DNA from: GCA-002050365 sp038235165 | GTDB lineage: Bacteria; Acidobacteriota; Blastocatellia; Pyrinomonadales; Pyrinomonadaceae | Assembly: GCA_038235165.1 (NCBI GenBank) | Contig: JBBSUG010000001.1 | Location: forward strand, 186,001 to 250,000 | Length of the DNA stretch: 64,000 nt | Direction of reading: 5' to 3' | Shown here: positions 43,386 to 51,562 of the stretch, one piece after another | How positions within the stretch are numbered: the stretch's first letter is position 1 | Layout: each line of letters begins with the position of its first letter | Translations under genes and position numbers: made by a program | Notes under the pieces: generated by a model | The model's input: the letters and a program-made list of their open reading frames with translations, nothing else | Told to the model about the DNA's origin: nothing | The model's database searches: none

Positions 43386-44627
43386 ATGGCATTAAGACGA
43401 CCCGAAGAATTTTTGCGCTGTTCGTTTTGCGGCAAATCACAGAACGAAGTCAAGAAATTGATTGCCGGACCGAGTGTCTATATCTGTAATGAATGTATAG
43501 ACATTTGCAACGAAATCATTAACGACGACGAGCAGGCGGAAACGGCGAATGTGCGTTCCGCGTTGCCGAAACCGCAGGAAATCAAAAACTTTCTCGATGA
43601 ATACGTCATCGGTCAGGACGAAACGAAAAAGCGTCTTTCGGTCGCTGTTTATCAACATTATAAACGCATCGAGATGGCGAAAATCCGTCCTGATGTCGAA
43701 CTTCAAAAATCGAATATAATGCTGATCGGTCCGACGGGAACGGGCAAAACTCTGTTGGCTCAGACACTTGCACGGATTTTGAGCGTTCCGTTCTGCATCG
43801 TTGACGCGACGACACTGACTGAAGCCGGTTACGTCGGCGAAGATGTCGAAAATATCATTTTGCGGCTTTTGCAGTCCGCTGGCAACGATGTCGAAAAAGC
43901 GCAGACGGGCATCATTTATATTGACGAAATTGATAAAATTTGCCGCAAAGACGATAACCCTTCGATCACGCGCGACGTTTCGGGCGAAGGTGTTCAACAG
44001 GCACTTTTGAAGATTTTGGAAGGAACGATTGCCAACATTCCGACGCAGGGCGGACGCAAACATCCGCAGCAGGAATTCGTGCCGGTTGACACGACCAACA
44101 TTTTATTCATCTGCGGCGGCGCGTTTATCGGTTTAGACCGCGTGGTCGAAAAGCGTTTTCGTAACAAATCACTAGGTTTTCAGGCGGAAATAAAATCCAG
44201 CCGCCAGCGACAAGCCGAAGCGATTGACAATCTCGAACCGGAAGATTTAATGCACTACGGTTTGATTCCCGAATTTGTCGGGCGTATTCCGGTTCTCGGA
44301 ACACTGCACGAATTAGACGAAGCCGCGCTCGTGCAAATTCTGACCGAACCGAAAAACTCCCTGATTAAGCAGTATCAGCGCAAATTCGAATTTGATAATG
44401 TGCGCTTAAAATTCACCGACGACGCGCTCAAAGCCGTCGCTCACCAAGCTTTCAAACGCAAAGTCGGCGCACGCGGATTAATGATGATTTTGGAAGAAAT
44501 TTTGTTACAGCCGATGTACGTTCTGCCGTCACAAAAAAAGGTGAAAGAATTAACTATCACCAAAGATATGGTCGAACGCAAAGCACCCGCGCTCGAGATC
44601 GTTCGTGAATTGGACGAAGCCGCATAG
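43386..44627 (+). CDS. clpX: ATP-dependent Clp protease ATP-binding subunit ClpX
   Basis: A 413-residue unfoldase. The N-terminal zinc domain has four Cys (CSFC...CNEC), followed by a AAA+ module with Walker A GPTGTGKT (about 115-122), Walker B IIYIDEIDK, the pore loop GYVGED and the ClpP-docking LGF loop in NKSLGFQAE. All catalytic elements are intact, unlike the Clp protein at 4.6 kb. No ribosome binding site is visible before the ATG because the palindromic repeat fills that space. A terminator follows. Confidence 0.97.
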   Translation: MALRRPEEFLRCSFCGKSQNEVKKLIAGPSVYICNECIDICNEIINDDEQAETANVRSALPKPQEIKNFLDEYVIGQDETKKRLSVAVYQHYKRIEMAKIRPDVELQKSNIMLIGPTGTGKTLLAQTLARILSVPFCIVDATTLTEAGYVGEDVENIILRLLQSAGNDVEKAQTGIIYIDEIDKICRKDDNPSITRDVSGEGVQQALLKILEGTIANIPTQGGRKHPQQEFVPVDTTNILFICGGAFIGLDRVVEKRFRNKSLGFQAEIKSSRQRQAEAIDNLEPEDLMHYGLIPEFVGRIPVLGTLHELDEAALVQILTEPKNSLIKQYQRKFEFDNVRLKFTDDALKAVAHQAFKRKVGARGLMMILEEILLQPMYVLPSQKKVKELTITKDMVERKAPALEIVRELDEAA

Positions 44628-45015
44628 ATAAAATACAAATTGAAAGGAAAAGACGGATTAAACACTCGTCTTTTTTTGTCTCATTTATTTGATTGTAACT
44701 GTCCCGCTCGTATAAATCGGCTGTCGAATCGGTCTATTCGGTTCATCTCCTGCAACTTTTCTCTTCGCCAAAGTATCCGTAAAACTCAGTATTGTTGATT
44801 CCTTTAGCATTAAACGACAAGTCAAAACGAGTCGGCGAGTTAATTTGACTTGCTGACAGCGAATTATTAAGCTGAAATTTGCCCAGCTGTTTTTTGAGCC
44901 GTTTGTTTGGAATTAGGAAAGACATCTCAAATGTTCTAAAATTAAAATTGAACGGCTAATAAGCATTTACTAAATTCACAAGTTAGATTTTCCCGAAACA
45001 AGAGATTTACAAATT
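44628..45015. other. clpX-lon spacer with a possible frameshifted gene remnant
   Basis: After the clpX terminator the minus strand carries an open stretch from 44925 to about 44755. It continues in the next frame to a stop at 44685 and reads PNRPIRQPIYTSGTVTI near its end. It may be the decayed end of a secreted-protein gene. No clear lon promoter was recognised. Confidence 0.3.
44648..44677 (+). terminator. Intrinsic terminator of clpX
   Basis: AAAAGACG pairs with CGTCTTTT across an 11-base loop and is followed by a run of T. Confidence 0.75.
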
Positions 45016-47439
45016 ATGCAAGAATTTTCAGACCAGATGCCGACGGATATTCAGCGTTATCCGATGGTGCCAATTCGTGATGTCGTCATTTTTCCCTTTA
45101 CCAAGGTCGCTTTCAAGATCGGTCGTCCAAGCAGTGTGCGTGCGCTGGAGCAGGCAATGACCGGGGAGCGCAACATTTTTCTCGCCACGCAGCACGACGC
45201 AACGATTGATGAGCCGAATCCCGATCAAATTTATACGGTCGGAACACTAGGGCGGATTCTGCAGGCGCAGAAACAAGATAACGGACAGATCAAAGTCGTC
45301 GTCGAAGGACGTGAACGCGGGCAAGCCGTACGGTTTGAACAGGATGGCGAGGGAATGTTTTTTGCGATGGTGCGAAAAATTCCGTCGGTTGACGAATCCG
45401 GTTATCAAACGGACGGGTTACTGCAAAAAATTCACGGTCTCGTCGAACAGCTTCTGCGCGTGTCTCCCGACGCTTACACGGACGCGCTGAACGCCAGTCT
45501 GCGCGGAATTTCCGCCGCGCAAATCGCCGACGCAATGAGTTCGCATTTGCGAATCGGTGTTGACGAAAAACAGGCTCTGCTCGAAACTTTTTCGGTGCAG
45601 AAAAGACTGCAGCAACTGGCAGAAATTCTCGAAGCCGAAATCGAGAAAAAACATCTCGACCGCAATGTTCACGCCAATACGAAAAAGCAGATGGACAAAC
45701 ATCAGCGCGAATATTATTTGAACGAACAGATTAAATCCATTCAAAAGGAACTCGGACGCAAGGACGACCGCGCCGAACTCGAAGAATTAAAGAAAAAAAT
45801 CGAAGAAGCGGGAATGACCGAAGAAGCCAAAGACAAGGCGATGCAGGAATTTGCGCGGCTCGAAGCGATGCCTCCGATGTCCGCCGAATCAACCGTTTCG
45901 CGTTCGTATCTCGACTGGTTGATTAACGTTCCGTGGAAGGAAGCTTCGGAAGAAATTAACGATTTGGGCGAAGCCGAAAATATTTTGAACGAAGATCATT
46001 ACGGGCTGGAAAAAATTAAAGAACGCATTTTGGAATATCTCGCCGTCCGCCAATTGGTGAAAAACCCGAAAGGCACGATTTTGTGTTTCGTCGGTGCGCC
46101 CGGAGTCGGCAAAACGTCGCTCGGCAAATCAATCGCCAACGCGACGGGCAGAAAATTCGTTCGTCTCAGCTTGGGCGGAGTTCACGACGAAGCCGAAATT
46201 CGCGGGCATCGCCGCACGTATATCGGCGCACTGCCGGGACAAATCGTCCAGTTGATGAAACGCGCCGGAACGGTTAATCCGGTGATTTTGCTCGACGAAG
46301 TTGACAAAATCGGTAAGGATTTTCGCGGCGACCCGTCGGCGGCACTGCTCGAAGTTCTCGACCCCGAACAAAATAATACGTTCCGCGACCATTATTTGGA
46401 TGTTGATTACGATTTGTCGCAGGTGTTCTTTATTGCGACGGCAAACGTGCTGCACACGATTCCTGCGCCGCTGCAAGACCGGCTTGAAATTTTATCGCTC
46501 TCCGGCTACACCGAACGCGAAAAAGCGCAAATCGCCAAACGCCATCTGATTCCGAAACAAGCTGAAGGCAACGGGATAGACCCGGAAAAAGTAAAATTTA
46601 CCGACGACGGCGTTTTGGAAGTCATTCGTCATTACACACGCGAAGCCGGTGTTCGCAATTTGGAAAGGGAAATCGGTTCGTGTCTGCGAAAAATCGCCAG
46701 AAAATTTGTTGCATCCGGTAAAGACGAAAATTTCAGGGAAGTGATTGACGCGGAAAAAGTGCGCGAACTGTTAGGGACGATTCGTTTCCGTAAACAAGAC
46801 ATCGCCCGCAAATCGGAAGTCGGACTCGTCAACGGCTTGGCGTGGACGGAAGTCGGCGGCGACGTGCTGCAAGTCGAAGCGACGGTCGTCAAAGGTCGCG
46901 GCAGCGTTAAATTGACCGGGAAACTCGGCGAAGTGATGCAGGAATCAGCTCACGCCGCATTGACCGTCGTTCGTACCCGCGCCGTCAAACTCGGCATTGA
47001 CCCGAAAGACTTTCACAAAAAAGACTTGCACGTTCACGTTCCCGAAGGCGCGATTCCGAAAGACGGACCGAGCGCAGGAATTACTTTGGCGACGGCGATG
47101 GTGTCGGCTTTAACCGGCAAACCTGCGCGGCACGATGTGGCGATGACCGGCGAAATCACGCTGCGCGGCAAAGTTCTGCCCATCGGCGGCTTGAAAGAAA
47201 AACTGCTTGCGGCACATCGTTTCGGTTTGAAAACGATCATTATTTCAAAAAGTAACGAGAAAGATTTAGCCGACGTGCCGGAGGAAGTGCGCGAAGATTT
47301 GACGATTCACGCGGTTGAAACGATTGACGAAGTTTTACAAATCGCCCTCGAAGACATCAAGGACGCAGAAGTTTTGGAAACTCCGCAAATCTGGTCAACC
47401 AACACTGCGGCGGCGGACATTTCAGCGACGCTCGAATAA
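45016..47439 (+). CDS. lon: ATP-dependent protease La (Lon)
   Basis: An 807-residue LonA protease that removes damaged and regulatory proteins. It has the N-terminal substrate domain (1-200), a coiled-coil region (200-290), the AAA+ module with Walker A GAPGVGKT (360-367), and the protease domain with the catalytic dyad Ser686 (PKDGPSAG) and Lys729 (GGLKEKLL), spaced exactly 43 residues apart as in E. coli. No strong ribosome binding site is seen at the ATG. It ends the quality-control run and is followed by a terminator. Confidence 0.97.
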   Translation: MQEFSDQMPTDIQRYPMVPIRDVVIFPFTKVAFKIGRPSSVRALEQAMTGERNIFLATQHDATIDEPNPDQIYTVGTLGRILQAQKQDNGQIKVVVEGRERGQAVRFEQDGEGMFFAMVRKIPSVDESGYQTDGLLQKIHGLVEQLLRVSPDAYTDALNASLRGISAAQIADAMSSHLRIGVDEKQALLETFSVQKRLQQLAEILEAEIEKKHLDRNVHANTKKQMDKHQREYYLNEQIKSIQKELGRKDDRAELEELKKKIEEAGMTEEAKDKAMQEFARLEAMPPMSAESTVSRSYLDWLINVPWKEASEEINDLGEAENILNEDHYGLEKIKERILEYLAVRQLVKNPKGTILCFVGAPGVGKTSLGKSIANATGRKFVRLSLGGVHDEAEIRGHRRTYIGALPGQIVQLMKRAGTVNPVILLDEVDKIGKDFRGDPSAALLEVLDPEQNNTFRDHYLDVDYDLSQVFFIATANVLHTIPAPLQDRLEILSLSGYTEREKAQIAKRHLIPKQAEGNGIDPEKVKFTDDGVLEVIRHYTREAGVRNLEREIGSCLRKIARKFVASGKDENFREVIDAEKVRELLGTIRFRKQDIARKSEVGLVNGLAWTEVGGDVLQVEATVVKGRGSVKLTGKLGEVMQESAHAALTVVRTRAVKLGIDPKDFHKKDLHVHVPEGAIPKDGPSAGITLATAMVSALTGKPARHDVAMTGEITLRGKVLPIGGLKEKLLAAHRFGLKTIIISKSNEKDLADVPEEVREDLTIHAVETIDEVLQIALEDIKDAEVLETPQIWSTNTAAADISATLE

Positions 47440-47467
47440 TAAGCTGCAAAATATCAGTGCTGAAAAT

Positions 47468-47512
47468 AAAAGCCCGTGCGAGGTAAAGTTTTTTTACTTT
47501 GCACGGGCTTTT
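47468..47512. terminator. Bidirectional terminator after lon
   Basis: AAAAGCCCGTGC (47468-47479) pairs perfectly with GCACGGGCTTTT (47501-47512), with a further inner GTAAAGT/ACTTT stem. It also serves the convergent gene at 47542. Confidence 0.85.
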
Positions 47513-47541
47513 GACAGTTAAAGAATTCACCAATTTGCAAT

Positions 47542-48204
47542 TTAGTTGGCAGAATTAGCCGGAAATAAATCAGCTTCTTTCAGCCATCCTCTGGTCTTTT
47601 TCCCGGTTCCAAACTCGGCTTCGACCCAACCGTTTTGAGTATTGAAAATGCGAACGGGATCGTAAGCTACAACATACGCTTTGGCTTTCGCCGCATTCGG
47701 ATGCGGGTAAAAGTAAGCTTTTTTTGCAGAAATAATTCTGACTTCCGACCAATCACCTTTTTCGTCCAGAATGAAATCATCGCCGCCGACTTTTCTGCTG
47801 AAAGGATGCACATTGCCGCAACCGCCGGGTTCTGTTTCGAGCGTTATTTCGATAGTTTTTTCACCGCCTTTTTTGACGAATCTCAATTCTCCGGCAATAT
47901 ACTCTTTCTCGCCTGGATAGCGGGTTGTCAATTTATATGTGCTGCCCTGCAACTTGCCGTAAATAAACAGTTCACAATTGAACATCGGAGCCTTTGTATT
48001 CTCATCCCAACCGCCTGCTTGAGAAAAAAATCCGGTTAATGTTTCATTATTTTTATCAATGCCGATCATCAACGAACTGTAAATACCGGAAACACCGCTT
48101 GTGTTTTCCTGTGCTAAAGCGGAAGAATGCGGCAAAAAGAGTCCGGCGAATAAAACTAAAAGCAAAAAAACTAGAACAAACCGCTTACGTAAAATAATTT
48201 TCAT
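47542..48204 (-). CDS. Secreted protein with SH3-like C-terminal part, function unknown
   Basis: A 220-residue exported protein: a basic start and hydrophobic signal (to about residue 33, ending ALAQ), a beta-rich domain, and a last third (YVVAYDPVRIFNTQNGWVEAEF...RGWLKEADLFP) with the pattern of a bacterial SH3-like fold. The family is otherwise unknown to me. The ATG at 48204 is preferred to a GTG three codons upstream. Confidence 0.7.
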   Translation of the reverse strand: MKIILRKRFVLVFLLLVLFAGLFLPHSSALAQENTSGVSGIYSSLMIGIDKNNETLTGFFSQAGGWDENTKAPMFNCELFIYGKLQGSTYKLTTRYPGEKEYIAGELRFVKKGGEKTIEITLETEPGGCGNVHPFSRKVGGDDFILDEKGDWSEVRIISAKKAYFYPHPNAAKAKAYVVAYDPVRIFNTQNGWVEAEFGTGKKTRGWLKEADLFPANSAN

Positions 48205-48298
48205 TGTGTTCACCGAACTTGTAATTAATTAACGACTTTCAAAAAATTATCTGCATACAGTAAAAACTCGAAATACACTAAACTAAAAAACGTCAGAT

Positions 48299-49315
48299 TT
48301 ATGGAATAAGTTTTTGTTTTTTCCGAGCCGCGCTGATCTGAACATAAGCATTTTCCAATTTCACGTCATATTGACCGACGACGTGCCTTACTCCCTTGGC
48401 ATCTTTTTTAGATCCATTGTAACCCATAGCAAAGTCAGTCCAGTTGTGATTTTGAATGTAACTTATTAAATGATTTGCTCGACAATAACCGATGAAAGCC
48501 TTCATTTGCTGGTCTTCCGACTGCATCATGCTGGTCACGAAACTGGTTATGTCAGTCCACCCGACCACGGTGTGGTTGAACCCCATCACCTGAAACATTC
48601 CCCACGAGGTTGATTTCCACGCCTCGGTAAACCGGCGAATTCGTTTGGCATCACGCAGAATCATCGCACCGAAAATCATACTCCATTCGTTGGACTGTTT
48701 GCCGTTATGATACGGATTGCCTTTCTCCAGCGTCGGTTGCGAAAGATGCGGGTGAGTTAAGTTATAAGGTCCGTCGGAGCGACCATAATGTCCTCCGGTT
48801 TTTTCGTGAAACTGATGTAGTTCGTAACGCACGATAGGTCGCCCGTCCGCCGCAAATCCGTGTCGTCCGCCTGATTCAACTGTTGCCACTGCCCTAATCG
48901 CCGCTACTTCCACTTTGAGAGTCGCCGCTGCCGCAACAAAATTCGCCTCTGATAAAACCGGCGGATGCGCGTTCACCGCTGGCAGATTTCCGGTCAAATC
49001 ATTTTCAAAAGTCAGCGGTGTCGGATGAGCGATAAATTTTTGAGCGTCGGTGACTTGTCCGGTTGTCTTCAAATCGCCGGGGGCGGTCGCCGGCAGTCGC
49101 CGATTTTTGACAACATCATAAGCATATTCGATGCGCGGCGTATTTACCGCGTTCGTAAAATTATTTCGCGCCCATAGGTCGGTCAAATCCAAAGGATCTA
49201 ACGCCGCCAATCCGCGCAGCATCTCGAACATATTCAACCCGTTAAGATTATCAAATGCCGTTCGCCAGTTTTGGGCGATGACGGCGCGAATAAAATTTTC
49301 ACAAACAGGACTCAT
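48299..49315 (-). CDS. N-acetylmuramidase (DUF3380-type peptidoglycan hydrolase)
   Basis: A 338-residue protein whose C-terminal two thirds match the N-acetylmuramidase family known from phage endolysins. Landmarks are VEVAAIRAVATVESGGRHGF with the catalytic Glu, GRPIVRYELHQFHEKTGG, STSWGMFQVMGFNH, and a late GYNGSKKDAKG. It cleaves the MurNAc-GlcNAc bond. The first 100 residues are an unassigned helical region with LRGLAALDPLDLTDLWARNN. There is no signal peptide, holin or phage gene nearby. The ATG at 49315 has GGAGG upstream. Confidence 0.85.
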   Translation of the reverse strand: MSPVCENFIRAVIAQNWRTAFDNLNGLNMFEMLRGLAALDPLDLTDLWARNNFTNAVNTPRIEYAYDVVKNRRLPATAPGDLKTTGQVTDAQKFIAHPTPLTFENDLTGNLPAVNAHPPVLSEANFVAAAATLKVEVAAIRAVATVESGGRHGFAADGRPIVRYELHQFHEKTGGHYGRSDGPYNLTHPHLSQPTLEKGNPYHNGKQSNEWSMIFGAMILRDAKRIRRFTEAWKSTSWGMFQVMGFNHTVVGWTDITSFVTSMMQSEDQQMKAFIGYCRANHLISYIQNHNWTDFAMGYNGSKKDAKGVRHVVGQYDVKLENAYVQISAARKKQKLIP

Positions 49316-49583
49316 TTGTTTCAACCTCCGGCTTTATTTGGTTTTTCAGTTTCCACATATTAAATTCGTGACGAAACACGGCGGTAAAATTTGCTGAACG
49401 TCAGTCGAAAGCCGGGAAATATGTGAAAATAAAAACCAAAATCAACATTTATTACTTTCTTACCTTCTCCAAATATTCGTTAAAAGCAGGTGAAAAAGAG
49501 TTATTGACACCCGAAAAGTCGCCGAAGAAAGAGCAAATGACACCAAAACTATTTAAGAAGGTGTGCCCGGATGCACAAGCTCA

Positions 49584-49631
49584 CACGAAGTGAGGGCGCA
49601 GAGTTATGTTATTCTGCGCCCTCACTTCGTG
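49584..49631. repeat. Perfect 19-bp inverted repeat
   Basis: Bases 49584-49602 (CACGAAGTGAGGGCGCAGA) are the exact inverse complement of 49613-49631, with a 10-base loop. There is no T-run on either side, so it is not a typical terminator. Confidence 0.9.
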
Positions 49632-49730
49632 CGGGCTTCTGCAATAACTCACGTTTCTAGTTTGTTTTGGTAAAATTGTTGATTTCGATTTATTTCGGTG
49701 AGCTTCGCACGAGAAATATCTGTTATGAAA

Positions 49731-49773
49731 AAGTCGCCGGTATTTCAGATTGATGCTGAAACACCGGCGACTT
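49731..49773 (-). terminator. Intrinsic terminator of the PilZ gene at 49832
   Basis: Eighteen-base arms pair with one mismatch around a 7-base loop. On the minus strand the stem is followed by TTTTTC. Confidence 0.75.
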
Positions 49774-49831
49774 CCCTAAACGTGTCCGTGCGGACGATTA
49801 TTTAAAAAATTTATATTTGATCCCCTATATA

Positions 49832-50299
49832 TTAGCTGCGGTCAACTCCCAATTTCAAGAGTTTGGCTGGAACTTTTTTGCTACCGTTCTGTAGGAAATC
49901 TTCGTAAACTTCGCGGTTTTCTGCCGTCATTTGTACAATTTTCGCGCCGATCAGAAATTTACCGGATGAAACAGGCTCACCGACCAATTCGTACCTGCAC
50001 CCGACTATCTTCATATTTATTTTACCGTTCGGCAGATCAATTTCGGCATTTAACACCCGGTCTTGACCGACCAAATAATTTTCCTGCATACGAATTGAAG
50101 AAACTAAAAAGGAAATACCCGACTGGCTCAAGTCTTTTGTCTCTCCCTTAACAAAAAGAGGCACTTTCGGCAATTGCAGCCTGCCGGTTTTATTGTCCTG
50201 CTCAAAGGTTAATTTGATCGGCACTTCGTATAAATAGCGTGAACAGACCACTCGTTTTGCCAGTGACTTATTAAATTGCGCGAAAATTTTTCTGATCAT
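49832..50299 (-). CDS. PilZ domain protein
   Basis: A 155-residue protein with a PilZ domain: an N-terminal RxxxR-like stretch (KRVVCSRYLYE) and the DLSQSGISFLV motif, followed by the beta-barrel. It is a probable c-di-GMP receptor, the second in this window. The ATG at 50299 is chosen because GGAAG precedes it; a TTG at 50332 is in frame. It has its own terminator. Confidence 0.8.
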   Translation of the reverse strand: MIRKIFAQFNKSLAKRVVCSRYLYEVPIKLTFEQDNKTGRLQLPKVPLFVKGETKDLSQSGISFLVSSIRMQENYLVGQDRVLNAEIDLPNGKINMKIVGCRYELVGEPVSSGKFLIGAKIVQMTAENREVYEDFLQNGSKKVPAKLLKLGVDRS

Positions 50300-50460
50300 T
50301 TGATTACTTCCAATCGTAGTTTCGCCGGACAATCTAAAGTAGATTTACTCTAATACTTTGTAGAATTAATTTTACTTCTTTTGGACGGTCTAAAATATTT
50401 TGTCGGTTTTATCACTTATAAACTTTTTTCCGGTAAATTTCAATCTTTGTTTACATATTT

Positions 50461-51369
50461 CTAAAGTTTTTTGGCAATTTCGAGCGATTTGCCCTTCGTA
50501 TCGGTATTATGAAGCGAAGAACTCTTGCCGTCAGCGTTTTCATACCAAAATGACATTTTGCCGGTTTTGCCGTAACTTGCCGGTTCCGCCGTCGCCGTAA
50601 AACTCTTTTTGTCAGCGGCAAGATAAATATTATATGTATATCCGGTTGATTCCGCCGTTTGCACATCGTCGGGCAATAAATTACTAGCGACTAATGCGGC
50701 AATATCGCCGTAAAGTCCTTTGTTCTGCATCGTGTAAACCATCTGCGCCTTGTCAATGCGGTTGAGCATCTCTTTTGCCTCTTTCTGATGAGTTTCGATT
50801 TTCAGCGCGAAAAAATAGTTTTTTCCTTCTTTTCTTATTTCCTTTTCCGCATTTTCGTCAACCGTCAAAATTATCCAGATGCCGTTTTCCTGCCGCAATT
50901 TTATTTCCTGAATGCCGGGTTCGTCGGTGTCGGTGTCAGGTAGTTTGGCGGTCACGGTCGCTGATTGCCCGGAAATTATTTCGCCGTTGATAGCGACATC
51001 AGCCGGAATCTGACGGGCGAGCGGCGCGAAATCAACTTGCAAATCCTTCAATTCATCATCCGTTAGACCTTCGATTGCCGGACGCAGATTCGTCAGAAAC
51101 AGCGCGTCACGAAAACGCTGTTCACGCAGATTTTTGTAAAAAACTCTGACCGTATCCGCCGGAGAATTCGGCGCAATTTCTATTTTCGTGCGCGATTCGG
51201 AATCCTTTGCTTCGAGCGTGTGGTTCAAACCCGGCGAGTTCTTCGGCGAATTCTTATCTTCTGTTTGTTTGGAAGCTTCGACGGCACATCCGCATATGAA
51301 AAAAACACTTGAAATTGCCGCAATTAAAAAGGCGTTTTGAATTGTTAGTTCTATCTTGCTGAAAATCAT
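50461..51369 (-). CDS. Putative lipoprotein with DUF4878-like and pilin-like domains
   Basis: A 302-residue protein with a signal and a lipobox-like Cys (FICGC, about residue 28). Residues 70-165 (from DTVRVFYKNLREQRFRDALF to the LRQENGIWIILTVDE strand) resemble DUF4878/NTF2-like secreted domains. The last 110 residues (MLNRIDKAQMVYTMQNKGLY and YTYNIYLAADKKSFTATAEP) resemble the globular part of type IV pilin or GspG-like proteins. The role is unknown. GGAGATG precedes the ATG. Confidence 0.65.
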   Translation of the reverse strand: MIFSKIELTIQNAFLIAAISSVFFICGCAVEASKQTEDKNSPKNSPGLNHTLEAKDSESRTKIEIAPNSPADTVRVFYKNLREQRFRDALFLTNLRPAIEGLTDDELKDLQVDFAPLARQIPADVAINGEIISGQSATVTAKLPDTDTDEPGIQEIKLRQENGIWIILTVDENAEKEIRKEGKNYFFALKIETHQKEAKEMLNRIDKAQMVYTMQNKGLYGDIAALVASNLLPDDVQTAESTGYTYNIYLAADKKSFTATAEPASYGKTGKMSFWYENADGKSSSLHNTDTKGKSLEIAKKL

Positions 51370-51562
51370 TTAAACATCTCCGGTCTGATTTTTGATTTGT
51401 AAGAATGAAAGGAGAATTTCAACTGAAATCACGTTTCCACAAACGCGACAAAAAAATTATAACTGAAAACTGTTTAAAAATGTAAATTTATTTTTAATTA
51501 TTTTTTGGAAGTTTGGCTTTTTACAAATTTAGAGGAACAATAAAGATTATGTGAACAAAATT

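Larger units (their letters stand above)
49316..49831. other. Gene-free region with two strong hairpins
   Basis: About 500 bases without a supported gene. It contains a perfect 19-bp stem (49584-49631) and the terminator of the downstream PilZ gene (49731-49773). The rest shows nothing I recognise. Confidence 0.6.

Noticed and set aside
44743..44925. Intact 60-residue gene between clpX and lon
   Set aside because: No ribosome binding site, and the plausible continuation lies in another frame; kept only as a possible remnant.
48299..49315. Prophage remnant
   Set aside because: Only one lysin-like gene; no capsid, tail, integrase or att site is seen around it.
49584..49631. Intrinsic terminator
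   Set aside because: The perfect stem has no T-run on either strand and the neighbouring gene has its own terminator.
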